Shown here: piece after piece, positions 6,660 through 15,514 of the stretch
How positions within the stretch are numbered: the first letter of the stretch is position 1
How the letters are laid out: each line of letters opens with the position of its first letter
Source of the DNA: Bordetella petrii
Lineage (GTDB): Bacteria; Pseudomonadota; Gammaproteobacteria; Burkholderiales; Burkholderiaceae_B
Assembly: GCF_000067205.1 (NCBI RefSeq)
Contig: NC_010170.1
Span: 2,914,001-2,978,000 of the forward strand
Direction: 5' to 3'
DNA length: 64,000 bases
The notes under the pieces: generated by a model
What the model saw: the letters and a program-made list of their open reading frames with translations, nothing else
Database searches by the model: none
Told to the model about the DNA's origin: nothing
Made by a program: the position numbers and the translations under genes

Positions 6660-8687
6660 CTATGCCGCGCCATCCAGCAACACGCGCTGCTTGAGCGCAT
6701 TGAGCGCGTCGCGCGCCGCCGCGGCCTGCTCGAACTCCAGGTTGCGGGCGTGGTCGGTCATGAGTTTTTCCAGGCGGCGGATCTCGCGGGCTACCGACTT
6801 TTCGTCGGCCAGCACCTCGGGGGCGATGGCGGATTCAAGGGTATCGTGGCGGGCCGGCGCGACGATGCCGTCGATGAGTTCGCGCACCGCCTTGTTGACG
6901 CCGCGCGCCGTAATGCCGTGCTCGGCGTTGAACGCCAGTTGCTTGGTGCGCCGCCGCTCGGTTTCGTCCATGGCCCGCCGCATCGAGGCCGTAATGGCAT
7001 CGGCGTACAGAATGGCATGGCCGTTCAGGTTGCGTGCGGCGCGGCCGATGGTCTGGATGAGGCTGCGCTCGGAACGCAGGAAGCCTTCTTTATCGGCATC
7101 CAGGATGGCCACCAGCGACACCTCGGGGATGTCCAGCCCTTCGCGCAGCAGGTTGATGCCCACCAGCACGTCGAACGTGCCCAGGCGCAGGTCGCGGATG
7201 ATCTCGACGCGCTCGACCGTATCGATGTCGGAATGCAGGTAGCGCACCCGCACGCCGTGCTCGGCCAGGAAGTCGGTAAGGTCTTCGGCCATGCGCTTGG
7301 TCAGCGTGGTGACCAGGACGCGCTCCTGGGCCGCCACGCGCAGTTTGATCTCGCCCAGCAGGTCGTCGACCTGCGTGCGGGCCGGGCGCACCTCGACCTG
7401 CGGATCGACCAGCCCGGTGGGCCGCACCACCTGCTCGACTACGTTGTCGGAATGTTCTTGCTCGTAGGCGGCCGGCGTGGCCGACACGAACACGCACTGG
7501 CGCATGCGCGCCTCGAATTCTTCGAGGCGCAGCGGCCGGTTGTCGAGCGCCGACGGCAGCCGGAAACCGTATTGCACCAGGGTTTCCTTGCGAGCCCGGT
7601 CGCCCCGGTACATCCCGCCCAGCTGACCCATGGTGACGTGGCTTTCGTCGATGAACATCAGCGCGTCGGCCGGCAGGTAATCGATGAGCGTGGGCGGCGG
7701 CTCGCCCGGGGCGGCGCCGGACAGGTGGCGGGAGTAGTTCTCGATGCCTTTGCAGAAACCCAGCTCTTGCAACATTTCGAGGTCGAAGCGGGTGCGCTGC
7801 TCGAGCCGCTGCGCCTCCACCAGCTTGCCCTCGGCGGTCAGCAGCTTGAGGCGGTCGCGCAGTTCTTCCTTGATGGTTTCGATGGCGCGCAGCACCGTGT
7901 CGCGCGGAGTGACATAGTGCGACCCGGGGTAGACCGTGAAGCGCGGCACTTTCTGGCGCACCCGACCGGTGAGCGGGTCGAACAGCTCGAGCGACTCGAT
8001 CTCGTCGTCGAACAGCGTCAGGCGCAGCGCCAGCTCGGGGCTTTCGGCCGGGAAGATGTCGAGTGTTTCGCCGCGTACCCGGAAGGTGCCGCGGGCGAAG
8101 TCGGCGTCGTTGCGGGTGTACTGCATGGCCACCAGCCGCGCCAGCACCTCGCGCCGAGAAATGCGGTCGCCCGCGCGCAGGATGAGCACCATGGCGTGGT
8201 AGTCGCCCGGGTTGCCGATACCGTATATGCACGAAACGGTGCCGACAATGACAGTGTCGCGGCGTTCGAGCAGGCTTTTGGTGGCCGACAGCCGCATCTG
8301 CTCGATGTGCTCGTTGATGGATGAGTCTTTCTCGATGAACAGGTCGCGGGTGGGAACGTAGGCTTCGGGCTGGTAGTAGTCGTAATAAGAAACGAAATAC
8401 TCGACCGCGTTCTTCGGGAAGAACTCCCGCATTTCCGCGTACAACTGGGCCGCCAGCGTCTTGTTGGGCGCCAGCACCAGGGCCGGCCGGCCCAGCCGGG
8501 CGATGATGTTGGCCATGGTGTATGTCTTGCCCGAGCCCGTCACGCCCAGCAGGGTCTGGTACATGAGGCCGTCGCGCATGCCCTGGGCCAGGCCTTCGAT
8601 GGCGGCGGGCTGGTCGCCCGCCGGCGGGTATGGCTGGTACAGGTGAAAAGGGCTGTCGGGAAAATCGACGAATCCGGGAGCGGTCAT
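6660..8687 (-). CDS. uvrB: UvrB, excinuclease ABC subunit B
   Basis: 675 residues from the ATG at 8687. Walker A GVTGSGKT is at 48-55; the damage-probing beta-hairpin region (YYDYYQPEAYVP) is at about 100; helicase motifs include DESHVTMGQ and the GRAARN block; the UvrC-binding helix pair (EKLMTDHARNLEFEQAAAARD) is at the C-terminus. It loads on DNA lesions with UvrA and directs UvrC incision. It is divergent from the aminotransferase gene across 75 bases. I see no CTGT-N8-ACAG box in that gap. Confidence 0.97.
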   Translation of the reverse strand: MTAPGFVDFPDSPFHLYQPYPPAGDQPAAIEGLAQGMRDGLMYQTLLGVTGSGKTYTMANIIARLGRPALVLAPNKTLAAQLYAEMREFFPKNAVEYFVSYYDYYQPEAYVPTRDLFIEKDSSINEHIEQMRLSATKSLLERRDTVIVGTVSCIYGIGNPGDYHAMVLILRAGDRISRREVLARLVAMQYTRNDADFARGTFRVRGETLDIFPAESPELALRLTLFDDEIESLELFDPLTGRVRQKVPRFTVYPGSHYVTPRDTVLRAIETIKEELRDRLKLLTAEGKLVEAQRLEQRTRFDLEMLQELGFCKGIENYSRHLSGAAPGEPPPTLIDYLPADALMFIDESHVTMGQLGGMYRGDRARKETLVQYGFRLPSALDNRPLRLEEFEARMRQCVFVSATPAAYEQEHSDNVVEQVVRPTGLVDPQVEVRPARTQVDDLLGEIKLRVAAQERVLVTTLTKRMAEDLTDFLAEHGVRVRYLHSDIDTVERVEIIRDLRLGTFDVLVGINLLREGLDIPEVSLVAILDADKEGFLRSERSLIQTIGRAARNLNGHAILYADAITASMRRAMDETERRRTKQLAFNAEHGITARGVNKAVRELIDGIVAPARHDTLESAIAPEVLADEKSVAREIRRLEKLMTDHARNLEFEQAAAARDALNALKQRVLLDGAA

Positions 8688-8762
8688 GCTAGACTGTCTC
8701 AGGGTAAACCCCTCATTATCCACAGCACGCCCTCCTGCGTCCACATACCCTTACCGAACCCC

Positions 8763-9968
8763 ATGAGCTCTCTTTTCGATTCCGTCGAACTTGCGCCGCG
8801 CGACCCTATCCTGGGCCTGAACGAACAATACAATGCCGATACCCGCCCCGGTAAAGTCAACTTGGGCGTGGGCGTGTATTACGACGACGACGGCCGCATC
8901 CCGCTGCTGAACGCCGTGCGCAAGGCCGAAATCGCCCGCATCGAGGCCGCCGCCGCGCGCGGCTACCTGCCCATCGAAGGCATCGCCGGATACAACAAGG
9001 GAGCCCAGACCCTGCTGCTGGGGGCCGATTCCCCCCTGGCCGCCGAAGGCCGCGTGCTCACCGCCCAGGCCCTGGGCGGCACCGGCGCGCTGAAAATCGG
9101 CGCCGACTTCCTGCGCCAGTTGCTGCCGCAGTCCAAGGTGCTGATCAGCAACCCCAGCTGGGAAAATCACCGCGCCCTGTTCGAGCGCGCCGGCTTCCCG
9201 GTCGAAACCTACGCCTACTACGACGCCGCCACCCATGGGCTGGACTTCCAGGGCATGCTGGCCTCGCTGCAGGCCGCCCCGGCCCAGACCATCGTGGTGC
9301 TGCACGCGTGCTGCCACAACCCCACGGGTGTCGACCCCACGGCCGAGCAATGGCAGCAGATCGCGCAGGTGGTCAAGGCGCGCAACCTGGTGCCCTTCCT
9401 CGATATCGCCTACCAGGGCTTCGGCGCCGGCCTGCAAGAAGATGCCGCCGTGGTGCGCCTGTTCGCCGACCTGGGCCTCACCATGCTGATCAGCTCGTCG
9501 TTCTCGAAGTCGTTCTCGCTGTACGGCGAGCGCGTGGGCGCGCTGACCGTGGTGGCCGGCAACCAGGACGAAGCCAAGCGCGTCCTCAGCCAGCTCAAGC
9601 GCGTCATCCGCACCAACTACTCCAACCCGCCCACCCACGGCGGCACGGTGGTGTCCACGGTGCTCAATACGCCCGAGCTCTACACCCTGTGGGAACAGGA
9701 ACTCGCCGGCATGCGCGACCGCATCCGCCTGATGCGCCAGCAACTGGTCGACAAAATCAAGGCCGCGGGCGCCACGCAAGACTTCAGCTTCGTGCTGCAG
9801 CAGCGCGGCATGTTCTCGTATTCGGGCCTGACCTCGGCCCAGGTCGACGTGCTGCGCGAGCAGCACGGCATCTACGCCGTGGCCAGCGGCCGCATCTGCG
9901 TGGCGGCCCTGAACAGCCACAACATCGACATCGTCGCCAAGGCGATCGCCGCTGTCATCAAGCAGTAA
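8763..9968 (+). CDS. Aromatic/aspartate aminotransferase (class I, PLP)
   Basis: 401 residues. The PLP lysine is Lys249 in SSSFSKSFSLYGERVG; the N-terminus (SLFDSVELAPRDPILGL) and the Arg of RICVAALN near the C-terminus are typical of the AspC/TyrB subgroup. It transfers the amino group between aspartate or aromatic amino acids and 2-oxoglutarate in the cytoplasm. Sequence alone does not separate AspC from TyrB. The ATG at 8763 gives the family N-terminus; the longer frame starting at 8643 overlaps uvrB. A strong terminator follows. Confidence 0.92.
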   Translation: MSSLFDSVELAPRDPILGLNEQYNADTRPGKVNLGVGVYYDDDGRIPLLNAVRKAEIARIEAAAARGYLPIEGIAGYNKGAQTLLLGADSPLAAEGRVLTAQALGGTGALKIGADFLRQLLPQSKVLISNPSWENHRALFERAGFPVETYAYYDAATHGLDFQGMLASLQAAPAQTIVVLHACCHNPTGVDPTAEQWQQIAQVVKARNLVPFLDIAYQGFGAGLQEDAAVVRLFADLGLTMLISSSFSKSFSLYGERVGALTVVAGNQDEAKRVLSQLKRVIRTNYSNPPTHGGTVVSTVLNTPELYTLWEQELAGMRDRIRLMRQQLVDKIKAAGATQDFSFVLQQRGMFSYSGLTSAQVDVLREQHGIYAVASGRICVAALNSHNIDIVAKAIAAVIKQ

Positions 9969-9986
9969 GCACAGCCGCAGTCGCCA

Positions 9987-10017
9987 GCAAAGCCCCTCCA
10001 CCGGAGGGGCTTTTGCT
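9987..10017 (+). terminator. Terminator after the aminotransferase gene
   Basis: Stem AGCCCCTCC/GGAGGGGCT with an ACC loop, flanked by A-rich and T-rich runs and extendable to GCAAA/TTTGC, starts about 20 bases after the stop codon. Confidence 0.85.
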
Positions 10018-10115
10018 TTGCATGGCGCGGCCCTGCTGCCCCCGCACGGCCAGGTTCGTGGACACGCCAATCGGGCAGCCCTTGCTTTTTTGGCGTACGT
10101 CGTCCAGAATTCGTG

Positions 10116-10131
10116 CTGTATATCCATACAG
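10116..10131 (+). promoter_or_regulatory. SOS box (LexA operator) of lexA
   Basis: CTGTATATCCATACAG is a 16-bp LexA operator with the consensus CTGT-N8-ACAG, 21 bases before the lexA start. It shows LexA autoregulation and doubles as a check on the lexA call. Confidence 0.92.
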
Positions 10132-10152
10132 TCCGCTTTCCGGATCATCGCC

Positions 10153-10827
10153 ATGGCCAGCAAACTTACCGACCGCCAGCAGGAAATTCTGGATCTCATC
10201 CGGCTGACGGTATCGCGCACCGGGTTTCCGCCCACTCGCGCCGAAATCGCCCGCGCGCTGGGGTTCCGCTCGCCCAATGCCGCGGAAGACCACCTGAAGG
10301 CCCTGGCCCGCAAGGGCGCCATTGAACTCACCGCCGGCGCCTCGCGCGGCATCCGCCTGAAAGACGCCGGCGAAACCATCCCGCCCGGCCCCGAGACCGC
10401 CGCCTCCGCCCTCGCCGGCATGGCCGACGCCGTAGGCCGGTTGCTGCTGCCCCTGGTCGGGCGCGTGGCGGCGGGCAGTCCCATTCTGGCGGCCGAACAT
10501 GTCGAACGCGAAGTCGGCGTCGACGTTGACCTGTTCGCGCAAACGCCCGACTACCTGCTGAAAGTGCGCGGCATGAGCATGCGCGACGCGGGCATCCTCG
10601 AAGGCGACCTGCTGGCCGTCAAGCGCGCGGCCGAGGCCCGCAATGGCCAGATCGTCGTCGCCCGCCTGGGCGACGAAGTTACCGTGAAGCGCCTGCAGCG
10701 CCACCAGGGCCGCATCGAGCTGCTGCCCGAAAACCCCGACTTCTCACCGATCGTGGTCGACGGCACCCAGGAATTCGCGCTGGAAGGCATTGCCGTGGGC
10801 CTGATCCGCACCCAGGCGCTGCACTAG
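10153..10827 (+). CDS. lexA: LexA, SOS repressor
   Basis: 224 residues. The winged helix is at 1-70 (LTDRQQEILDLI; FPPTRAEIARALGF). Self-cleavage would occur at Ala107-Gly108 (RVAAGSP); the catalytic pair is Ser142 (GMSMRD) and Lys179 (VTVKRL). RecA filaments trigger this cleavage after DNA damage. It is about 20 residues longer than E. coli LexA because of a Pro/Ala-rich linker around residues 75-95. A clear SOS box precedes it. Confidence 0.97.
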   Translation: MASKLTDRQQEILDLIRLTVSRTGFPPTRAEIARALGFRSPNAAEDHLKALARKGAIELTAGASRGIRLKDAGETIPPGPETAASALAGMADAVGRLLLPLVGRVAAGSPILAAEHVEREVGVDVDLFAQTPDYLLKVRGMSMRDAGILEGDLLAVKRAAEARNGQIVVARLGDEVTVKRLQRHQGRIELLPENPDFSPIVVDGTQEFALEGIAVGLIRTQALH

Positions 10828-10949
10828 CTGGCTTTCTCCGGGCCGGCTTTGCCCAGGCCGCCTGCAGTCCGGCCGCCCGCAGTCCGGCTACCCGCGGCAC
10901 CTTTGGCGTACATCGCCTTCAACACGCGTAGCTTCACACGCGCCGGCAC

Positions 10950-11870
10950 TCACGCACATGCCGCGGCCGCTGGCCGTGGAAACAACCCCGCTCGCGACAG
11001 CATGCCCGGCACGGGCCGGCCCAACGTCTGCGCCAGCCATTGCGCCGCATCCGCGAGCGCCGCTGCCGATACCGAGCCGGCGCATCGCATCCGTTCCAGC
11101 ATATAGGCCACGTCTTCGGTAGGAATGTTGCCTGTGGCGCCAGGGGCAAACGGGCACCCGCCAATGCCGCCGATCGATGCGTCGAACACGCGCACGCCAG
11201 CCTGCATGGCGGCCAGCACATTCGCAATGCCCGTATTGCGCGTGTTGTGGAAATGGCAACGCAGCGCGGCGTCGGGCAAGGCCTGTTGCACGGCATCGAC
11301 CCGTTGCAGCACATCTGCCGGAGACGCCACGCCGATCGAGTCGGCCAGGATGATCTCGTCCGCCCCTTCGGCGGCGGCCTGCCGGGCGATGTGCACCACG
11401 CGGTCCACATCGACCTCGCCTTCGAATGGACAGCCGAACGAGGCCGCCACCGTCAGCGTGGCCCGCAACCCGGCATCGCGCGCCAAAGTGGCGACCTGCC
11501 CCCAGCCGCGCAAGGTCTCGTCGCTGGGGCAACCCTGGTTGGCCTGGTTATAGCTGTCCGTGGATACCACCACGTAGTTGATTTCGTCGACCCCGGCATC
11601 CACGGCGCGCTGCGCTCCCCGCACGTTCAACGCCAGGCCGCTGTATGTCACGCCCGGCCGTCGCGGCACGGCTTTCATCACCGCTTCGGCATCGGCCATT
11701 TGCGGCACCCGCCGCGGGTTGACGAAGCTGACCGCCTCGATGCGCCGCAACCCCGCCGCCAAGGCGCGTTCGATCAGTTCGACTTTCTGCCCGGTCGACA
11801 GGATTTCAGGCTCGTTCTGCAGACCGTCGCGGGGTGACACTTCAACCAGCGTTACAGGGGGGAATGTCAT
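10950..11870 (-). CDS. Hydroxymethylglutaryl-CoA lyase-like enzyme
   Basis: 306 residues, one HMGL-like TIM barrel. It shows VSPRDGLQNE at residues 11-20 (Arg14 and the metal ligand Asp15), the metal-binding HxH as HFHNTRNTG, and the active-site cysteine loop GGCPFAPGATGN. Authentic HMG-CoA lyases have HCHDTYG at the HxH site; the HNTRN variant marks a subgroup whose substrate may be a related 3-hydroxy-3-methylacyl-CoA. The family cleaves to acetyl-CoA plus a keto acid. It is divergent from the GntR gene with a shared operator region and forms a catabolic island with the CoA-transferase and TRAP genes. Leucine-degradation genes are absent, arguing against a simple mvaB role. Confidence 0.85.
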   Translation of the reverse strand: MTFPPVTLVEVSPRDGLQNEPEILSTGQKVELIERALAAGLRRIEAVSFVNPRRVPQMADAEAVMKAVPRRPGVTYSGLALNVRGAQRAVDAGVDEINYVVVSTDSYNQANQGCPSDETLRGWGQVATLARDAGLRATLTVAASFGCPFEGEVDVDRVVHIARQAAAEGADEIILADSIGVASPADVLQRVDAVQQALPDAALRCHFHNTRNTGIANVLAAMQAGVRVFDASIGGIGGCPFAPGATGNIPTEDVAYMLERMRCAGSVSAAALADAAQWLAQTLGRPVPGMLSRAGLFPRPAAAACA

Positions 11871-11893
11871 GGCCGTCCTCGGATTTACCCTTA

Positions 11894-11905
11894 GTTGTAT
11901 ACAAC
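11894..11905. promoter_or_regulatory. Candidate GntR operator 1
   Basis: GTTGTATACAAC is a perfect 12-bp palindrome, 24 bases from the lyase start. Its core TTGTATACAA is typical of FadR/VanR-type GntR operators. A second copy with one mismatch lies at 11969-11978. Confidence 0.7.
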
Positions 11906-11968
11906 GACACTTTACACCTACACGGTTTAATAGGATAGTCGGCCTGTTTTAGTAATTTCCCCGATTAA

Positions 11969-11978
11969 TTGTATGCAA
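11969..11978. promoter_or_regulatory. Candidate GntR operator 2, overlapping the regulator's start codon
   Basis: TTGTATGCAA differs at one base from the core of operator 1. The predicted ATG of the GntR gene (11973-11975) is inside it. Binding here would block the regulator's own expression at the very beginning of the gene. Confidence 0.6.
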
Positions 11979-12698
11979 CAACAGGATGAACCTGCTTCCG
12001 CATCGGAAGCTCCCTCTGCGCGCCGGGCCGCCGGCAAGGCCGTGGAGCACGCCTACAACAGCATCAAGGCGGCGATCCTGTCGCGCGAATTCCAGCCCGG
12101 TTCCCATCTGGGCGAGGCCGCGCTGGCAAAGCGCCTGGGGATCAGCCGCACGCCTATACGCGAGGCTTTCCGCCGGCTGGGCGCCGAGGGCTGGCTCGAG
12201 ATCCTGCCCGACCTGGGGGTGCGCGTCACCGAATGGTCGGCGCGAGACGTCGACGAGGTATTCGAGGCGCGCATGCTGTTGGAATCTCACATCGCGCGCC
12301 GCGCCGCCGAGCGCATCACGCCCGAGCAGCTCGCGACCCTGCGCCGCCATGCCGAGCACATGGAAAACCTGCTGAACGAACCCGTGGACGCCATCGTGGA
12401 AGAGCGCTCCGCCGCCAACAACGCCTTTCACGACCTGCTCGTGCAGGCCGCCGGCAGCAGCCGGTTGCAACGCATCTTGCGCCTGATGGTGGAGATCCCG
12501 GTCGTGAAATGGACCTTCAAAGGCTATTCGGCGGAAGAAACGCGCCGCAGCGTGGCGCACCACTTCGAGATCATCGCCGCCCTGGAAGCCCGCGACGGCG
12601 AATGGGCCGCGTCGACCATGCGCAGCCACATCCTGTCGGCGCGCAACGCCGTTCTGCGCCGCCTGGCCGCCGACACCCCAACCTCTCCGGAGAATTGA
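11973..12698 (+). CDS. GntR-family (FadR subfamily) transcriptional regulator
   Basis: 241 residues. The winged helix-turn-helix spans about 25-95, with the recognition region GEAALAKRLGISRTPIREAF; the rest is an all-helical FCD ligand domain (metal- and acid-binding in this subfamily). It probably senses the substrate or a CoA intermediate of the neighbouring pathway. No Shine-Dalgarno sequence precedes the ATG at 11973, so a leaderless mRNA or the GTG at 12043 are alternatives. The CoA-transferase gene begins four bases after its stop. Confidence 0.9.
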   Translation: MQQQDEPASASEAPSARRAAGKAVEHAYNSIKAAILSREFQPGSHLGEAALAKRLGISRTPIREAFRRLGAEGWLEILPDLGVRVTEWSARDVDEVFEARMLLESHIARRAAERITPEQLATLRRHAEHMENLLNEPVDAIVEERSAANNAFHDLLVQAAGSSRLQRILRLMVEIPVVKWTFKGYSAEETRRSVAHHFEIIAALEARDGEWAASTMRSHILSARNAVLRRLAADTPTSPEN

Positions 12699-12702
12699 CA
12701 GC

Positions 12703-13914
12703 GTGGATACCCCCGACTTCCCTCACGGCCCCCTGCACGGCGTGCGCGTCATCGAACTGGGTCAATTGCTGGCCGGCCCATTCTGCGGCCAGTTGCTGGC
12801 CGATTTCGGCGCCGAGGTCATCAAGGTCGAACCTCCCGGCGTGGGCGACCCCATGCGCGAGTGGGGCCGTGAAAAAGCCCATGGCAAGACGCTGTGGTGG
12901 CCGCTGATCGCCCGCAACAAGAAGTCCATCACCTGCGACCTGCGCACCGAGCAAGGCCAAGAGATCATCAAGTCGCTGGCGGCCGATGCCGACGTGCTGC
13001 TCGAGAACTTCCGCCCCGGCACGCTCGAGAAGTGGAACCTGGGTCCGGACGTCCTGAAGGCGATCAATCCGCGCCTGGTACTGGTGCGCGTATCGGGTTA
13101 CGGACAGACCGGCCCCTATGCCAGCCGCGCGGGTTTCGGTTCGATCGGCGAGGCCATGGGCGGCCTGCGCTACGTCTGCGGCGACCCGTCGACCGCGCCG
13201 TCGCGCGTGGGCATCGCCATCGGCGACACGCTCGCAGCCATGCACGCCGCGCTGGGCACGGTCATGGCGCTGTTCGCTCGCGAACGCATTGGCCGCGGCC
13301 AGATCGTCGACAGCGCAATCTACGAGGCAGTGCTCAACTTCATGGAAAGCATCGTCATCGAATACGACCAGGCAGGATACATCCGCGAGCGCAGCGGCCC
13401 CATCTTGCCCAACATCGCGCCCAGCAACGTCTACCCCACCGCGGACGGCCTGGACATTCTTATCGGCGCCAACCAGGACAGCGTGTTCCGCCGCCTGTGC
13501 CAGGCCATGCAGCGCCCCGAACTGGCAGATGACGAGCGTTACGCCACGCACTGGGCGCGCGGCTCGCACCAGAAGCAACTCGACGACCTGATCGCCGACT
13601 GGACCCGCACGCTCAAAGCGGCGGACCTGCTGGCCCTGATGGAAGAACACGGGGTGCCTGCGGGCGGCATCTACCGGGCTCCCGAGATGATGGCCGATCC
13701 GCATTTCCAGGCCCGCCAGGCCATCGTGCGAGTGGCGCATCCGGACCTGGGCCAGGTCGCGATGCAGAACGTCGCGCCGCGCCTTTCCGAAACGCCGGGC
13801 TCGGTGCGGCATTGCGGCCCGGCACTGGGTGAACACACAGAGGAAGTGCTGACCACGTTGCTGAGCATGCCGCCCGAGCGGGTGGCCCAGCTTAAAACCG
13901 CCGGCGTCATCTGA
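12703..13914 (+). CDS. Class III (CaiB/BaiF) CoA-transferase
   Basis: 403 residues, the normal size for family III CoA-transferases. N-terminal motifs GVRVIELGQLLAGPFCGQLL and FGAEVIKVEPP, then NKKSITCDLR and SGYGQTGPYA, and the probable catalytic aspartate Asp175 in GIAIGDTLAAM. These enzymes move CoA between acyl-CoA and a free acid through an aspartyl-CoA intermediate. GTG at 12703 is the start, with GGAG at 12689. A mammalian member, SUGCT, moves CoA from succinyl-CoA to glutarate and hydroxymethylglutarate, which fits the HMG-CoA-lyase-like neighbour. Confidence 0.9.
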   Translation: MDTPDFPHGPLHGVRVIELGQLLAGPFCGQLLADFGAEVIKVEPPGVGDPMREWGREKAHGKTLWWPLIARNKKSITCDLRTEQGQEIIKSLAADADVLLENFRPGTLEKWNLGPDVLKAINPRLVLVRVSGYGQTGPYASRAGFGSIGEAMGGLRYVCGDPSTAPSRVGIAIGDTLAAMHAALGTVMALFARERIGRGQIVDSAIYEAVLNFMESIVIEYDQAGYIRERSGPILPNIAPSNVYPTADGLDILIGANQDSVFRRLCQAMQRPELADDERYATHWARGSHQKQLDDLIADWTRTLKAADLLALMEEHGVPAGGIYRAPEMMADPHFQARQAIVRVAHPDLGQVAMQNVAPRLSETPGSVRHCGPALGEHTEEVLTTLLSMPPERVAQLKTAGVI

Positions 13915-13939
13915 CCCACCGGCCCCCAAGGAGGAGACC

Positions 13940-14935
13940 ATGAAGAAAAATCTGAAAGTCCTGGCCTGCGCCGTGCTGGCGATGGGCATTGCCGGCGGAG
14001 TGCACGCCAAGGAAACCTTGCGCGTTACGCTGCAGATTCCCGCCAAGCACATCCTGGGCCAGAACGTGCTGGCCTTCAAGAAGATCGTCGAAGAACGGTC
14101 CAAGGGAGAGCTGGAGCTGGAAATCTACGATTCCGCCCAGCTGTACAAGGGCACCGAGGTGCCCCAGGCGGTCAGCTCCGGCGCCATCGACATGGGCATC
14201 GTGGAACTCGGCGTCTACACGGGCACCATTCCGGCCGCCGGCGCGTTCTCGGTACCGTTCCTGTTTCCGAGCGAAGCCGCCATCGCGAAAGCCACCGCGC
14301 CCGACAGCGCCGTGCGCCAGGCCATCGACGGCGCCATTCTGAAGACCGGCGCGCGTGTCATGTGGTGGCAGGCGTACGGCCTGGTACAGATGCTCAGCAA
14401 GAAAGCGCCGGTCAGGCTGCCCACCGATCTCAAGGGCAAGAAAGTGCGCGTCATCAGCAAACCCATAGGCGAGTTCGTGGCCGACCAGGGCGGCGCGCCA
14501 ATCGTCATCGACGGCGCCGAACAGCTTATTGCCTACCAGCGCGGCACGGTCGATATCGGCATGTCGGGTACCACCGCCACCCAATCGCGCCACATATACG
14601 ATGTAATGGACTACATCACCATGACCAATCACTCGGACGTGGAGTTCCTGGTGCTGATCAACGACCGGCGATTCCAGAAGCTCAAGCCTGAACAGCAAGC
14701 CCTGCTGCAGGAAGCCGCCCGCACGGTCGAAGCCGATTTGCGCAAGAAGACCGAGAAACTCAACGCCGAAGCCAAGGAGTTCCTGCGCACCAAGACCAAG
14801 ATGAAGGTGGTGGACCTCACGCCCGCCGAGGCCAAGGCGTGGCACGACGCCGCGCAGCCCACCATCAAGAACTTCGCGCAGCAGAACGGGCCGCTGGCCA
14901 AGCAGGTGGTGGACGCCGCCCTCAAGGCCCAGTAA
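13940..14935 (+). CDS. TRAP transporter solute-binding protein (DctP family)
   Basis: 331 residues with a cleavable signal peptide (MKKNLKVLACAVLAMGIAGGVHA, cut after residue 23). The DctP fold has the carboxylate-binding arginine in KKVRVISKP (Arg170). It delivers an organic acid in the periplasm to the DctQM membrane pair. A strong Shine-Dalgarno AAGGAGGAG lies before the ATG, consistent with the high expression needed for a binding protein. It follows the CoA-transferase gene by 25 bases in one operon. Confidence 0.93.
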   Translation: MKKNLKVLACAVLAMGIAGGVHAKETLRVTLQIPAKHILGQNVLAFKKIVEERSKGELELEIYDSAQLYKGTEVPQAVSSGAIDMGIVELGVYTGTIPAAGAFSVPFLFPSEAAIAKATAPDSAVRQAIDGAILKTGARVMWWQAYGLVQMLSKKAPVRLPTDLKGKKVRVISKPIGEFVADQGGAPIVIDGAEQLIAYQRGTVDIGMSGTTATQSRHIYDVMDYITMTNHSDVEFLVLINDRRFQKLKPEQQALLQEAARTVEADLRKKTEKLNAEAKEFLRTKTKMKVVDLTPAEAKAWHDAAQPTIKNFAQQNGPLAKQVVDAALKAQ

Positions 14936-15004
14936 GGCCCTCACCTCATACCGCCCGGCCTGCCGGACACGCCGGGCGACACCCGCCTTACCGAGGAACG
15001 CATC

Positions 15005-15511
15005 ATGCCTCTGCTTTCCCTGCTCGACCGGGTCTCGGATCTCGTAGGCCAATTGGCCGGCTGGATATTCTTCGCCATCGGCCTGGCGCTTACCTACGAT
15101 GTGGCCGCCAGGTTCCTGTTCTTGTCGCCCACGTCCTGGGCTGGCGACGTATCGACCATTCTCCAGGTCTGGGCGGTCTACCTTGCCATGGCCCATGTGC
15201 TGCGCACGCGCAGCCTGATACGCATCACCGCTTTCGTACGCCTGGGCTCGCCCGCCATGCGCAAAGCCGCAGACGCATTTTCCGTGCTGTTCATCGGCGT
15301 ATTTGCCGGCCTGATGGCCTGGTACAGCATGCACATAGTGGCCGAATCGATTGAACAGGGCCGGCGCGCCGCCACGATGATCGAGACGCCCACCTGGATA
15401 CCCGAGATCGCGATCCCCATTGGTTTCATCCTGCTGCTGCTGCAATGCCTGGCCGAACTGGCGCGCGTGGCCGCGCGCCCCGCCCCCGTATTCGACGAAG
15501 AAGAGGTATAG
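15005..15511 (+). CDS. TRAP transporter small membrane subunit (DctQ family)
   Basis: 168 residues, four predicted transmembrane helices (about 17-37, 51-69, 90-111, 136-155), as expected for DctQ. It forms the small integral subunit that pairs with DctM in sodium-driven uptake. GAGG precedes its ATG at 15005. The gene ends three bases before dctM. Confidence 0.9.
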   Translation: MPLLSLLDRVSDLVGQLAGWIFFAIGLALTYDVAARFLFLSPTSWAGDVSTILQVWAVYLAMAHVLRTRSLIRITAFVRLGSPAMRKAADAFSVLFIGVFAGLMAWYSMHIVAESIEQGRRAATMIETPTWIPEIAIPIGFILLLLQCLAELARVAARPAPVFDEEEV

Positions 15512-15514
15512 CCA

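Noticed and set aside
8688..8762. SOS box expected for uvrB
   Set aside because: No CTGT-N8-ACAG sequence in the divergent gap; the only clear LexA site in the window is ahead of lexA.
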